NCBI RefSeq assembly: GCF_003289945.1
Contig: NZ_QMBP01000009.1
Coordinates: 1 to 64,000, forward strand
Origin: Mesorhizobium hawassense
GTDB taxonomy: Bacteria; Pseudomonadota; Alphaproteobacteria; Rhizobiales; Rhizobiaceae
Direction: 5' to 3'
Length of the DNA stretch: 64,000 nt
The notes under the pieces were generated by a model. That model was not told the DNA's origin. It saw only the letters and a program-made list of their open reading frames with translations, and did no database searches. Positions 8,740-18,908 of the stretch are shown here, one piece after another. How positions within the stretch are numbered: position 1 is the first letter of the stretch; every line of letters begins with the position of its first letter. Position numbers and translations under genes: made by a program.

Positions 8740-11700
8740 ACGCCGTCTCCTCCTGGTCGATCCGCAATCCGGTTCCGACCATCGTGCTGTTCCTGTCGCT
8801 TGCGATCGCCGGCGCCTGGGGCTTCACGCAGCTGCGCACGAACAACATGCCCGACATCGACCTGCCGACCGTCCCCGTCACGGTGGCGCAGCCGGGCGCG
8901 GCGCCGAGCGAAATGGAAGTCCAGGTGGCGCGCGTCATCGAGAACGCGGTCGCGACGCTCGAAGGCGTCGACGACGTCTCGACCTCGCTCAGCGAGGGCT
9001 CGTCCGTCACCACTGTCGAATTCACCCTCGGCACCGATCCCGAGACCGCCACCAACGATGTCCGCAACGCGGTCTCCGGCGTGCAGTCCAGCCTGCCGGC
9101 CGCCGCGCAGACACCGGTCGTGGCGAAGGTCAATGCCACGGGCAATTCGGTGCTGACCTTCGTCGTCGAGGCGCCGGCCATGTCGCCGGATCAATTGAGC
9201 TGGTATATCGACAACGACGTCGCCAAGGTCCTGCTCGGCGTCGACGGCGTCTCCAAGATCACCCGTTCCGGCGGCGTCGACCGCGTTATCCGCGTCGAGC
9301 TCGATCCCGACCGCCTGGCAGCGCTCGGCATCAGCGCCGGCGATGTCAGCCAGACGCTTGCCGCGAACAACGTGAACCAGCCCGGCGGCCGCGCCACCAT
9401 CGGCGGCCAGGAGCAGTCGGTGCGCACTTTGGCCAGCGCCACCACCGTCGAGGCGCTGGCCAATACACGCATCGCGCTCTCCGGCGCCGGCGACGTCAAG
9501 CTTTCCGACCTCGGCAGCGTCGTCGACAGCTGGGAAAAGCCGCGCCAGGCCGCCTATCTCGACGGCCGGCAGGTCGTCGCCTTCAATATCTACAGATCGG
9601 TCGGCTCGAGCGAGATCGACGTGGTCAAGGCCGCCCGCGCGGCGATCGCCGACATGGGCGCGAAGACCACGACGGCAAAGTTCACCGAAGTCACCTCTTC
9701 CTCCGGCTTCGTCCAGGAGAGCTACGACGCCGCGCTCGAAGCCTTGTGGCTCGGCGCCTTGCTCGCCATCGGCGTGGTCTGGCTGTTCCTGCGCGACATC
9801 AGGGCGACGCTGGTGTCGGCGGTGGCGATGCCGCTGTCGCTGATCCCGACCTTCGCCGTGATGGCCGCCTTCGACATCTCGCTCAACAACATCACCTTGC
9901 TGGCGCTGTCGCTGGTCGTCGGCATCCTCGTCGACGACGCCATCGTCGAGATCGAGAACATCGTGCGCCATATGCGCCAGACCGGCGTCAGCGCCTACCA
10001 GGCGGCAATCGAAGCGGCGGACGAGATCGGGCTCGCCGTGGTGGCAACGACCGCGACCATCGTCGCCGTGTTCCTCCCCGTGGCCTTCATGCCTGGCATT
10101 CCCGGCAAATTCTTCTTCTCCTTCGCCGTAGCCGTCTGCGTGTCGGTGCTGTTCTCGCTGCTCGTGGCGCGCATGCTCACCCCGCTGATGGGCGCCTATC
10201 TGGTGCGCGCCGGCGGCCATGACGAGGACGACCTGCCTGCCTGGGTGCCGACCTATCTCTGGCTGCTGCGCAAGGCGCTCGATTACCGTTGGATCACACT
10301 GCTGGCCGGCATTGCCTTCTTCGCCGGCTCGATGCTGCTGGCGACCCGGCTGCCGACCGAATTCATGGCGGCGGCTGACCGCGGCCGCTCGATGATTTCG
10401 GTCGAGCTGCAGCCCGGGTCGACCATCGAGCAGACCACGGCGGTGGTGCAGGACATCACCGGACGGCTCGAGAAGGAGCCGGCTGTCGACAGCGTGTTTG
10501 CTACGATCGGCACGGCTGCTTCGTCGGGCGGAGGTCCCAACCAAAGCTCGAGCTCGGCCGAAGTTCGCACCGCGACCGTCACGGTCAATCTCAAGCCGCG
10601 CGCCGAGCGGAGCATGAGCCAGCAGAAATTCGAGGCCGAGGCCTCGCCCAGGCTCAACGACATACCCGGCGCCCGCATCCAGTTCGGCGCCGACGGCTTC
10701 GCCGGCGCCAAGGTGGCGATCACGCTGGTCGGCGACGACGGCACGGCGCTCGAAAAGGCGAGCAACGCGCTGATCGAGCAGATGAAATCGGTGCCGGGCC
10801 TCATCAACCCGACCTCGACGGCCGCCACCACCAAGCCCGAGCTGATCGTGCGGCCCGACAGCGCCAAGGCTGCCGAGCTTGGCGTCACGCCGACCGAGAC
10901 CGCCGCGACGGTGAAGATCGCCACCATCGGCGACACCGACACCAGCCTGGCGAAATACAATCTCGGCGACCGCCAGGTCTCGATCGTCGTCACTCTGCCC
11001 GACGGCGCCGTCGACGAGCCGGCGAAGCTTGCCGTCCTGCCGCTGACCGGCAGCAAGGGCACGGTGCCGCTCGGCGCCGTCGCCGACATCGGCTTCAATG
11101 CCGGACCGAACAGCATCACGCGTGTCGACCGCAGCCGCAGCGCGACGATAGAGGCCGACCTCTCCGGCCTGACGCTTGGCCAGGCGACCACCGCCATTCG
11201 CGCGCTGCCGGTCATGAAGAGCCCACCCCCGGGCGTGCACGAACTGGCGCGCGGCGACGCCCAACGCATGCAGGAGCTGTTCACGGGCTTTGCCACCGCG
11301 ATCGCCGCCGGCATCATCCTGATGTACCTGACGCTGGTGCTGCTTTTCCGCAGTTTCGTGCAGCCCGTTACCATCCTGGTCGCGCTGCCGCTATCGGTCG
11401 GCGGCGCGCTCGGTTTCCTGCTCATCACCGGCAAGGCGCTTGGCATCTCGCCGCTGATCGGCATACTGATGCTGTTGGGCATCGCGGCCAAGAACTCGAT
11501 CCTCCTCGTCGAGTATGCTCTGGTCGCCGAGAAGGAGCACGGCATGAGCCGCTTCGAGGCACTGCTCGACGCTGCCCGCAAGCGGGCCCGGCCCATCGTC
11601 ATGACATCGATCGCCATGGGCGCCGGCATGCTGCCGATCGCGCTTGGCATCGGCGCCGACGCGGAGACCCGGGCGCCGATGGCAATCGCCGTGATCGGCG

Positions 11701-11882
11701 GGCTCATCTCCTCGACCGTGCTCAGCCTCGTCTACGTGCCGGTGGTCTACACCTTCATGGACGACATCCAGGGCGTCCTCGCCCGTCACCTCGGCAAGCT
11801 GTTGGTCGAGGCGCCCAGCGCGGCCGGCCCGGCGGGAATTGCAACTCCAGCGAAAGATCCAGCCAATGCATATCCAGCCTAG
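8736..11882 (+). CDS. RND efflux transporter, inner-membrane pump (first)
   Basis: A 1048-residue HAE1-type RND permease that exports drugs or other hydrophobic compounds by proton antiport. The typical duplicated plan is visible: TM1 (PTIVLFLSLAIAGAWGF), a large periplasmic loop, a TM2-6 bundle with VGILVDDAIVEIEN carrying the proton-relay aspartates, a second loop, and the closing bundle with GIAAKNSILLVEYAL and RPIVMTSIAM. It overlaps the first adaptor by four bases and the second adaptor's start by 17, so this is a tight operon. Length is normal for the family. Two different RND pumps sit in this operon with one channel. Confidence 0.92.
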   Translation: MNAVSSWSIRNPVPTIVLFLSLAIAGAWGFTQLRTNNMPDIDLPTVPVTVAQPGAAPSEMEVQVARVIENAVATLEGVDDVSTSLSEGSSVTTVEFTLGTDPETATNDVRNAVSGVQSSLPAAAQTPVVAKVNATGNSVLTFVVEAPAMSPDQLSWYIDNDVAKVLLGVDGVSKITRSGGVDRVIRVELDPDRLAALGISAGDVSQTLAANNVNQPGGRATIGGQEQSVRTLASATTVEALANTRIALSGAGDVKLSDLGSVVDSWEKPRQAAYLDGRQVVAFNIYRSVGSSEIDVVKAARAAIADMGAKTTTAKFTEVTSSSGFVQESYDAALEALWLGALLAIGVVWLFLRDIRATLVSAVAMPLSLIPTFAVMAAFDISLNNITLLALSLVVGILVDDAIVEIENIVRHMRQTGVSAYQAAIEAADEIGLAVVATTATIVAVFLPVAFMPGIPGKFFFSFAVAVCVSVLFSLLVARMLTPLMGAYLVRAGGHDEDDLPAWVPTYLWLLRKALDYRWITLLAGIAFFAGSMLLATRLPTEFMAAADRGRSMISVELQPGSTIEQTTAVVQDITGRLEKEPAVDSVFATIGTAASSGGGPNQSSSSAEVRTATVTVNLKPRAERSMSQQKFEAEASPRLNDIPGARIQFGADGFAGAKVAITLVGDDGTALEKASNALIEQMKSVPGLINPTSTAATTKPELIVRPDSAKAAELGVTPTETAATVKIATIGDTDTSLAKYNLGDRQVSIVVTLPDGAVDEPAKLAVLPLTGSKGTVPLGAVADIGFNAGPNSITRVDRSRSATIEADLSGLTLGQATTAIRALPVMKSPPPGVHELARGDAQRMQELFTGFATAIAAGIILMYLTLVLLFRSFVQPVTILVALPLSVGGALGFLLITGKALGISPLIGILMLLGIAAKNSILLVEYALVAEKEHGMSRFEALLDAARKRARPIVMTSIAMGAGMLPIALGIGADAETRAPMAIAVIGGLISSTVLSLVYVPVVYTFMDDIQGVLARHLGKLLVEAPSAAGPAGIATPAKDPANAYPA

Positions 11883-13143
11883 TCGTTCTCTTTCGCTGGC
11901 GAGGCTGTCCCGGCTGTCTGCCTGGGCAGGTGTGCTTTGTGCCGTGCTTCTTCTGACCGCCTGCTCGCAGGACAAGAGCCAGGTCCCGCCCGGCATGGGC
12001 GGCGCCGGCAGGCCCGAGGTCGGCGTCGTCACGCTGCATCCGCAGTCGGTCGCGATCACCGCCGAACTGCCTGGACGCACGGCCGCTTCCCTCGTCGCCG
12101 AAGTGCGCCCGCAGGTCGACGGCATCGTGCGGCAGCGCCTGTTCCAGGAAGGCGCCGAGGTGGCGGCGGGACAGCCGCTCTACCTCATCGATCCGGCGAG
12201 CTATCAGGCCGCCTATGACAGCGCGGTCGCGACGCAGCAGAAAGCGGAAGCAGCAATCCCAACAGCGCAGGCCAAGTTCGACCGCTATTCCGGCCTGCTG
12301 AAGCAGAACGTCGTCTCGAAGCAGGACTATGATGATGCCGCAGCGACGCTGGCGCAGGCGCAGGCCGACGTGGCAGCGGCCAAGGCCAGCGTCGAAACCG
12401 CGAAGATCAGCCTCGACCGCACCTCGATTACCGCGCCGATCGCAGGCCGCATCGACAAATCCTCGCTGACGCCCGGGGCTCTGGTCACCGCCAATCAGGA
12501 AACGCTGCTGACCACGATCCGCTCGCTCGACCCGATCAATGTCGACGTCACGCAGTCGAGCACGAACCTGCTCAACCTGCGCCAGGCGATCAATGAGGGC
12601 CGGCTGAAGTTCAGCGGACCCAATGTCAGCGTCAAGCTGAAGCTCGACAACGGCACCATCTATGCGCAGAACGGCAAGCTGGAATTCGCCGGCGCCAATG
12701 TCGACCAGTCGACCGGCACTTTCGCGCTCAGAGCCCAGTTTCCCAATCCCGACCGGCTGCTTTTGCCCGGCATGTATGTGCGCGCCATCGTCGAGGAAGG
12801 CGTCGCCCAGAACAGTTTTCTGGTGCCGCAGCGCGGCGTCACTCGCGACCCGAAGGGCCAGGCGACGGCCATGGTGGTCAATGCTGAGGGCAAGGTCGAG
12901 CAGCGGACGCTGAGCGTGCGCAACAGCGTCGGCAACAACTGGCTGGTCGATTCCGGCGTCAAAGACGGCGACCGCGTCATCGTCGAAGGCTTGCAGCTGG
13001 TGCGCGCCGGCGGCGACGCGACAGCGGTCGAGGTGACGATCGACGAGACGACCGGCGAGATCAAGGACCGCGAGCAGAGTTCCGCCTCGGCGGCTCCACC
13101 CGGCACCGTGAAACAGCCCGCCTCTGGCGCAACCGGGAACTGA
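11866..13143 (+). CDS. RND efflux periplasmic adaptor lipoprotein (second, AcrA/MexA-like)
   Basis: A 425-residue adaptor with a lipoprotein signal: the hydrophobic run AGVLCAVLLLTACSQ ends in a lipobox whose Cys should be lipidated. The body shows GRTAASLVAEVRPQVDGIV, an Ala/Gln-rich hairpin coiled coil with QNVVSKQDYDDA, then SLDRTSITAPIAGRIDKS, and the barrel segment LLPGMYVRAIVEEG, all as in AcrA/MexA. I chose the ATG at 11866, which overlaps the upstream pump; an in-frame TTG at 11839 is an alternative. It lies four bases before the second pump gene and is its likely partner. Confidence 0.9.
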   Translation: MHIQPSRSLSLARLSRLSAWAGVLCAVLLLTACSQDKSQVPPGMGGAGRPEVGVVTLHPQSVAITAELPGRTAASLVAEVRPQVDGIVRQRLFQEGAEVAAGQPLYLIDPASYQAAYDSAVATQQKAEAAIPTAQAKFDRYSGLLKQNVVSKQDYDDAAATLAQAQADVAAAKASVETAKISLDRTSITAPIAGRIDKSSLTPGALVTANQETLLTTIRSLDPINVDVTQSSTNLLNLRQAINEGRLKFSGPNVSVKLKLDNGTIYAQNGKLEFAGANVDQSTGTFALRAQFPNPDRLLLPGMYVRAIVEEGVAQNSFLVPQRGVTRDPKGQATAMVVNAEGKVEQRTLSVRNSVGNNWLVDSGVKDGDRVIVEGLQLVRAGGDATAVEVTIDETTGEIKDREQSSASAAPPGTVKQPASGATGN

Positions 13144-13147
13144 AGCG

Positions 13148-16100
13148 ATGTCGGGTTTCTTCATCAACCGGCCGATCTTCGCCTGGGTGATCGCCATCGT
13201 CATCATGCTGGGCGGCCTCTTGGCGCTGCAGTCGCTGCCGATCTCGCAATATCCGCAGATCGCGCCGACCACGGTCAACATCAGCGCCAGCTATCCCGGC
13301 GCCGATGCCCAGACCGTCGAGAACTCGGTGACCAAGGTCATCGAACAAGGCATGACCGGCATCGACAATCTCGACTACATGACGGCAACGTCGACCTCGA
13401 CCGGGCAGGCCTCGATCACGCTGACCTTCACCAGCGCTGCCAATCCCGACACCGCCCAGGTACAGACGCAGAACAAGCTGCAGCTCGTGCAGTCGCAGCT
13501 GCCGCAGGTCGTGCAGAGCAACGGCATCACCGTCTCCAAATCCTCGACCGGCTTCCTGATGGTCATCGGCTTCGTCTCCAGCGACGGCAAGATGAACTCG
13601 ACCGACCTCGCCGATTATGTCGACAGCACCGTCAACGACACGCTGAAGCGTGTCGAAGGCGTCGGCTCGACGCAGCTCTTCGGCTCCGGCTATGCCATGC
13701 GCATCTGGCTCGATCCCGACAAATTGGCGCAATACGCGCTGATGCCGAGCGATGTCGCCACCGCGATCGAGGCGCAGAACACGCAGGTTTCGGCCGGTCA
13801 GCTCGGCGGGCTTCCGGCGCGCAAGGGCCAGCAGCTCAACGCCACGGTGACGGCCAAGAGCCGGCTGCAGACCGCCGAACAATTCCGCAATATCATCCTG
13901 AAGAGCAACACCGACGGCTCGCTGGTGCGGCTGAACGATGTCGCCAAGGTGGAGATCGGCGCCGAGAGCTACACCACGCAAGCCCACTACAACGGCAAGC
14001 CGGCAGCCGGCCTCGCCGTCAACCTGGCGACCGGCGCCAACGCCATCAGCACCGCCGAGGCAGTGCGCGCGACGATCAATCGTCTGAGCTCGACCTTTCC
14101 GCAGGGCGTCGAGGTCGTCTACCCATATGACACCTCGCCCTTCGTGCGCCTGTCGATCGAGGAAGTGGTCAAGACACTGGCCGAGGCAATCGTGCTGGTG
14201 TTCCTGGTGATGTTCCTGTTCCTGCAGAACCTGCGCGCCACCATCATCCCGACGATTGCCGTACCCGTGGTGCTGCTCGGCACGTTCGGCGTGCTCTCCT
14301 TCTTCGGCTATTCGATCAACACGCTGACCATGTTCGCGATGGTTCTGGCCATCGGCCTGCTGGTCGACGATGCCATCGTCGTGGTCGAGAATGTCGAGCG
14401 CGTGATGCAGGAGGAAGGCCTGCCGCCGAAAGAAGCGACGCGCAAATCGATGAACGAGATCACCGGCGCGCTGATCGGCATCGCCACCGTGCTGTCGGCG
14501 GTGTTCGTGCCGATGGCTTTCTTCGGCGGTTCCACCGGCATCATCTACCGGCAATTCTCGGTCACCATCGTCTCGGCGATGGCGCTGTCCGTGCTGGTCG
14601 CGCTGGTGCTGACACCGGCGCTCTGCGCCACCATCCTGCGCCCGGCCAAGGACCATGCGATGCAGAAAGGTCCGTTCGGCTGGTTCAACCGCACCTTCGA
14701 TCGCGGCACGATCGCCTACCGCGACGGTTCGCACGGCATCATCAACCGGTCCTGGCGCTTCCTCGTCGTTTTCCTGGCCATTGTGATCGCCATGGGCTGG
14801 ATGTTTGCCCGCCTGCCGAGCTCGTTCCTGCCGGAAGAGGATCAGGGCATCCTGATCACCAGCGCCTCGCTGCCCGTCGGCGCGACGCAGGACCGCACCG
14901 AGCGCGTGCTGGCTCAGGTGACCAACCATTATCTGAGCGAGGAGAAGGATGCGGTCGAAGGCGTGTTCACCGCTTCCGGCTTCGGCTTCGGCGGCGCCGG
15001 ACAGAATGTCGGCATCGCCTTCGTGCGGATGAAGGATTTCGACCAGCGCAAATCGCCGGCCCTGGCTGCGCAAGCAGTCGCCGGCCGCGCCATGGGCGCC
15101 TTCTCCAAGATCAGGGATGCGCAGGTCTTCGCGCTCGCCCCGCCCGCCATCCAGGGTTTCGGCAACACCAACGGCTTCGATTTCTACCTGCAGGACGTCA
15201 ACGGCGCCGGCCATGAAGCGCTGATCCAGACGCGCAACCAGCTCCTGGGCCTCGCCGCGAAGAGCAAGCTGCTCGCCAACACGCGTCCCAACGGCCAGGA
15301 GGACCAGCCGCAATTCTCGGTCGACATCGACCAGGAGAAGGCGAGCGCGCTGGGCATCAGCCTCGCCGACATCAACAACACGCTCTCCACTGCCTGGGGC
15401 AGCGACTACGTCAACGATTTCATCGATCGCGGGCGCGTGAAGCCTGTCTATCTGCAGTCGGACGCGGACTTCCGCATGCAGCCGGAAGACCTCGACAAGT
15501 GGCAGGTCCGCAACTCCGGCGGCGCCATGGTGCCGTTCTCGGCCTTCGCCTCCAGCCACTGGACGTACGGATCGCCCCGCCTCGAACGCTATAACGGCTC
15601 GGCGGCGGTGGAGATCCAGGGCGCCGCGGCCGCCGGCCAAAGCTCAGGCGCGGCCATGGACGAGATCGACAGGCTGGTCGCGCAACTGCCCGCCGGATAT
15701 TCGCATGAATGGACCGGGCTTTCGCACCAGGAAAGGCTCTCGGGCAACCAGGCGATGTCGCTCTACGCGATTTCGGCGCTGGTCGTCTTCCTCTGTCTTG
15801 CCGCGCTCTACGAGAGCTGGTCGATCCCGTTCGCGGTGATGTTGTCCGTGCCGATCGGCATCTTCGGCGCGCTGGCGGCCGCTACCCTCTTTGGCCAGAC
15901 CAACGACGTCTATTTCAAGGTCGGGCTGCTGACCACGATCGGTCTTGCCGCCAAGAACGCCATCCTCATCGTCGAGTTCGCAATCGAGCGGCAAGCTGCC
16001 GGAATGGGGTTGATCGAAGCGACGCTCGAAGCGGCGCGACAACGCCTGCGGCCGATCCTGATGACGTCGCTGGCCTTCATCCTCGGCGTCACGCCTTTGG

Positions 16101-16291
16101 CGATCGCCAGCGGCGCGGGCTCCGGCGCGCAGAACTCGGTCGGCATCGGCGTCATGGGCGGCATGATCGCGGCGACCGCGATCGGCGTCTTCTTGGTGCC
16201 GCTTTTGTTCGTCACGGTGCGGCGCATCTTCAAGGGCAAGGCGGCCAACGAGAATTCGGGCGGGACCCAAGCCACAGCCACTCAAGAATAG
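13148..16291 (+). CDS. RND efflux transporter, inner-membrane pump (second, AcrB/MexB-like)
   Basis: A 1047-residue HAE1 pump. It begins with the classical MSGFFINRPIFAWVIAIVIML. Strong family motifs follow: GADAQTVENSVTKVIEQ, VLAIGLLVDDAIVVVENVERVM with the two essential aspartates, LPSSFLPEEDQG at the start of the second half, and GLAAKNAILIVEFA. It is closer to AcrB/MexB than the first pump in this operon. It should form the tripartite complex with the preceding lipoprotein adaptor and the following NodT-like channel. Its start lies four bases after the adaptor stop. Confidence 0.93.
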   Translation: MSGFFINRPIFAWVIAIVIMLGGLLALQSLPISQYPQIAPTTVNISASYPGADAQTVENSVTKVIEQGMTGIDNLDYMTATSTSTGQASITLTFTSAANPDTAQVQTQNKLQLVQSQLPQVVQSNGITVSKSSTGFLMVIGFVSSDGKMNSTDLADYVDSTVNDTLKRVEGVGSTQLFGSGYAMRIWLDPDKLAQYALMPSDVATAIEAQNTQVSAGQLGGLPARKGQQLNATVTAKSRLQTAEQFRNIILKSNTDGSLVRLNDVAKVEIGAESYTTQAHYNGKPAAGLAVNLATGANAISTAEAVRATINRLSSTFPQGVEVVYPYDTSPFVRLSIEEVVKTLAEAIVLVFLVMFLFLQNLRATIIPTIAVPVVLLGTFGVLSFFGYSINTLTMFAMVLAIGLLVDDAIVVVENVERVMQEEGLPPKEATRKSMNEITGALIGIATVLSAVFVPMAFFGGSTGIIYRQFSVTIVSAMALSVLVALVLTPALCATILRPAKDHAMQKGPFGWFNRTFDRGTIAYRDGSHGIINRSWRFLVVFLAIVIAMGWMFARLPSSFLPEEDQGILITSASLPVGATQDRTERVLAQVTNHYLSEEKDAVEGVFTASGFGFGGAGQNVGIAFVRMKDFDQRKSPALAAQAVAGRAMGAFSKIRDAQVFALAPPAIQGFGNTNGFDFYLQDVNGAGHEALIQTRNQLLGLAAKSKLLANTRPNGQEDQPQFSVDIDQEKASALGISLADINNTLSTAWGSDYVNDFIDRGRVKPVYLQSDADFRMQPEDLDKWQVRNSGGAMVPFSAFASSHWTYGSPRLERYNGSAAVEIQGAAAAGQSSGAAMDEIDRLVAQLPAGYSHEWTGLSHQERLSGNQAMSLYAISALVVFLCLAALYESWSIPFAVMLSVPIGIFGALAAATLFGQTNDVYFKVGLLTTIGLAAKNAILIVEFAIERQAAGMGLIEATLEAARQRLRPILMTSLAFILGVTPLAIASGAGSGAQNSVGIGVMGGMIAATAIGVFLVPLLFVTVRRIFKGKAANENSGGTQATATQE

Positions 16292-16305
16292 AGGTTTCCC
16301 CAAAA

Positions 16306-17799
16306 ATGATAGGTTTTGAACGCGGTCTCGCGGCCGCGAAGGGGCTCTTTTTGCCCGCATTTACCGCCGTCCTGCTGTCGGGATGCGTCGTCGGTCCGGA
16401 TTACCAGAAGCCGCTGCTGGCGATGCCGGCGAGCTGGAGCGGACAGAAGACGGCCAAACCGGCACAGCCGGCGCAATTGTCGAAATGGTGGCAGCGCCTG
16501 CGCGATCCCGAACTGAACGCGCTGGTCGAGGAAGCCGTTGCCGGCAATCTCGACGTTGCCACCGCCAGGGCCAAGATCCGCGAGGCGCGTGCGAGCTATC
16601 GCCAGTCGGTGGGGGCACTGCTGCCCTCCGCGGACGGTTCGGCTTCGGCCACCCGCAACAGGGCCGCGGCAACCAGCTCGGACACCTCAGCCAGCGAGAC
16701 CTATGGCCAGTATCAGGCAGGCTTCGATTCCAGCTGGGAGCTCGACCTCTTCGGCGCCAACCGCAGGGGCGTCGAGGCCGCCAGCTATGGTCTCGACGCT
16801 TCGGAGGAAAACCTGCGCTCGACGCTGTTGACCCTGGTCGGCGATGTCGGCTCGAACTATGTCCAGGCGCGCGGCTATCAGAGCCGCATCGCGCTTGCCC
16901 GGCGCGCCGCCGCGTCGCAAAGGCAGACGGCCGAACTGACCCGCACGATGGCGCGAGCAGGCACGGCGACGGCGGCCGATGTCGCCAAGGCCATGGGACA
17001 GGCGAGCAGTACGGAAGCCACGATACCGTCACTGGAAGCGAGTTATGCCGAAGCCGTGCACCGGCTTTCAGTGCTGACCGGCCGGCCGCCGGCCACCCTT
17101 GTCGAGCGGTTGAAACGAGGGACGCCGATCCCGGCGCCCCGTCTGCCGATCCCGACGGGCATTCCGGCCGACATCCTGCTGACGCGCCCGGACGTGCGCA
17201 TGGCCGAGCGGCAGTATGCGCAGTCCACCGCCAAGATCGGCCAGGCCGAGGCGGCGCGGTACCCCAGCGTCAGCCTGACCGGCGACATCAGCACCACGGC
17301 CCTCAAGCTCGGCGATCTCGGCAAGAATTCCACTATCGGCTGGTCGTTCGGGCCGTCGCTCAGCGTGCCGCTGTTCAATGCCGGGCAATTGGAGGCCGCC
17401 GTCGACGTCGCCCGCGCCCAGCGCGACCAGTATTTCATCGCCTACAAGGCCTCGGTCCTGACCGCGCTGGAAGATGTCGAGAACGCGATCGTGTCGCTGG
17501 CGCAGGAGGGGATCAGGGACGGCAAACTTGCGTCCTCGACGAAATCCTACGCCGACGCCGCGCAACTGGAGCGCACCCTCTACAAGGCCGGCGAGGCAAG
17601 TCTCCTCGATGTGCTGGATGCCGAGCGCTCGGCCTATTCGGCCGAGGACTCGCTGCTGCAGAGCCGCGTCTCGATCGCTACCGACTACATAGCCCTCAAC
17701 AAGGCGCTTGGAGGCGGCTGGAACGGCGCGATCGATACCGCCAGGCCCGAAGTCGTCGATGTCGCCACCGGCCCCCGGCTGGCGACCAAGACGCAATGA
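16306..17799 (+). CDS. NodT/OprM-family outer-membrane efflux channel lipoprotein
   Basis: A 497-residue outer-membrane factor. The N terminus has a lipobox (FTAVLLSGCVVGPDYQKP) and the GPDYQKP motif that marks NodT-type channels. Two long helical repeats follow, with QAGFDSSWELDLFG and LRSTLLTLVGDVGSNYVQARG in the first half and RPDVRMAERQYAQSTAKIGQAEAARYPSVSL-type sequence in the second. It is the last gene of the efflux operon and, as the only channel here, probably serves both pumps. The gap to the second pump is 14 bases. The ATG at 16306 starts a normal lipoprotein signal. Confidence 0.92.
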   Translation: MIGFERGLAAAKGLFLPAFTAVLLSGCVVGPDYQKPLLAMPASWSGQKTAKPAQPAQLSKWWQRLRDPELNALVEEAVAGNLDVATARAKIREARASYRQSVGALLPSADGSASATRNRAAATSSDTSASETYGQYQAGFDSSWELDLFGANRRGVEAASYGLDASEENLRSTLLTLVGDVGSNYVQARGYQSRIALARRAAASQRQTAELTRTMARAGTATAADVAKAMGQASSTEATIPSLEASYAEAVHRLSVLTGRPPATLVERLKRGTPIPAPRLPIPTGIPADILLTRPDVRMAERQYAQSTAKIGQAEAARYPSVSLTGDISTTALKLGDLGKNSTIGWSFGPSLSVPLFNAGQLEAAVDVARAQRDQYFIAYKASVLTALEDVENAIVSLAQEGIRDGKLASSTKSYADAAQLERTLYKAGEASLLDVLDAERSAYSAEDSLLQSRVSIATDYIALNKALGGGWNGAIDTARPEVVDVATGPRLATKTQ

Positions 17800-17912
17800 C
17801 GGCGAGCTCCCGATGTCGATTCCGCTGTTGACGGCTCGAACAAATCTCCGTGAGTCATGGCGGGAAGCAATCAGCCACTATATAACAATAACAACGGCTT
17901 CGAGGTAACGAG

Positions 17913-18599
17913 ATGTCAGGCGCCTACGATCTGGGAACCAATCTTGTCCGCCGCATCTATGAAAAGCGCATAGATGCGCCGGCCATTCTTGATGCCGGCA
18001 CGCATTTTCCCAATGCGGTGAAGTTCGCCGCCGCATGGCAGAGCATCCGTGACGAGGCGCTGGCGGCGAAGCTGAACAAGGCGCCGCGGTTCCACGACAT
18101 CATGCCGGAGCAGGCCGACATCTCGGCCAATGACGGCCTCGACTGGCGCATGTTCGTGCTCAAGGCCTACGACATGACGGTACCGAAAAACCTCGCGCGC
18201 ATGCCGGTACTGAGCAGGCTGCTCACGGAGTGCCCCGAGGTCAAATCGGCGGCCGTCTCATTCCTCGCCCCGCGCAAGCATATCCCAGCGCACCGCGGCC
18301 CCTTCCGCGGCATCATGCGCTTCCATCTTGGCCTGGTCATCCCGAAACAACAGGACGGTCGCCCGGCAACGATCATGATGATCAATCACGAGGAACGGCG
18401 CATCGCCGACGGCGAATGCATGCTGTGGGACGATACGTTCGAGCACGAAGTCATGAACAACTCCGATCAGCCGCGCGTCGCCCTTCTCCTCGACGTCTGG
18501 CGCCCGAAGATGCCGCTGGACATGGAAATCCTGTCGCGCGTGATCGTGCGCGGAGTGCAGGTGGGAATGCGCTATCGGGGCGTGTCGTTCGGCGGCTGA
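17913..18599 (+). CDS. aspartyl/asparaginyl beta-hydroxylase-like dioxygenase
   Basis: A 228-residue protein of the Fe(II)/2-oxoglutarate family that includes aspartyl beta-hydroxylases and LpxO lipid A hydroxylase. The core shows IPAHRGPFRGIMRFHLGLVIP, with the His ligand and the arginines that bind 2-oxoglutarate, then WDDTFEHEVMNNSDQPRVALLLDVWRP with the second His ligand. The start follows GAGGTAACGAG. It lies 113 bases after the channel gene and could share a transcript, but its own promoter is likelier. Substrate is uncertain: lipid A or a peptide side chain are both plausible. Confidence 0.85.
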   Translation: MSGAYDLGTNLVRRIYEKRIDAPAILDAGTHFPNAVKFAAAWQSIRDEALAAKLNKAPRFHDIMPEQADISANDGLDWRMFVLKAYDMTVPKNLARMPVLSRLLTECPEVKSAAVSFLAPRKHIPAHRGPFRGIMRFHLGLVIPKQQDGRPATIMMINHEERRIADGECMLWDDTFEHEVMNNSDQPRVALLLDVWRPKMPLDMEILSRVIVRGVQVGMRYRGVSFGG

Positions 18600-18602
18600 A
18601 CC

Positions 18603-18908
18603 CTAAGCGCGCGCCTCGCGATACGTCCCTGCCCCGCGGCCACGCTTGCCCGGGAACATAGCGTCCCGAGCGAGCAAGCCGCTGACACGGCAGAATGCCG
18701 CGAAGGCACGGCAGGCCTCCTCGGCGCTGGCGATATCGACCGTCGCGCCGAAACAGGCATTGAAGGCGGCATCGTAGACCTTGCCTTGCCGGCGTTTGGG
18801 CCAATCCTGCAGGAAGTCGAGCGCCTGCTCGACGCTGTAGATTTCCTCGACCGGCAGGCCGGATGCGGGCGTAATGCGCACCGGCACCTCGAATTGCAGT
18901 CTGTCCAT
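18603..18908 (-). CDS. DUF982 family protein
   Basis: A 101-residue protein with the compact DUF982 pattern found almost only in Rhizobiales: an opening strand (LQFEVPVRIT), SVEQALDFLQDWPKRRQGKVYDAAFNACFGATVD and a helix with EEACRAFAAFC. The start at 18908 follows a GGGAGACAGGGA ribosome site; a longer start at 18941 lacks one. It converges on the hydroxylase gene, three bases from its stop. Function unknown. Confidence 0.8.
   Translation of the reverse strand: MDRLQFEVPVRITPASGLPVEEIYSVEQALDFLQDWPKRRQGKVYDAAFNACFGATVDIASAEEACRAFAAFCRVSGLLARDAMFPGKRGRGAGTYREARA

Noticed and set aside
8394..11264. A 956-codon open frame on the minus strand opposite the first RND pump
   Set aside because: It lies in the complement of a strongly conserved RND gene and has Arg/Gly/His-rich, repetitive composition. 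Long antisense frames are expected in GC-rich codon patterns.
13061..15640. An 859-codon minus-strand frame opposite the second RND pump
   Set aside because: A shadow of the AcrB-like gene; no family motif and an unnatural composition.
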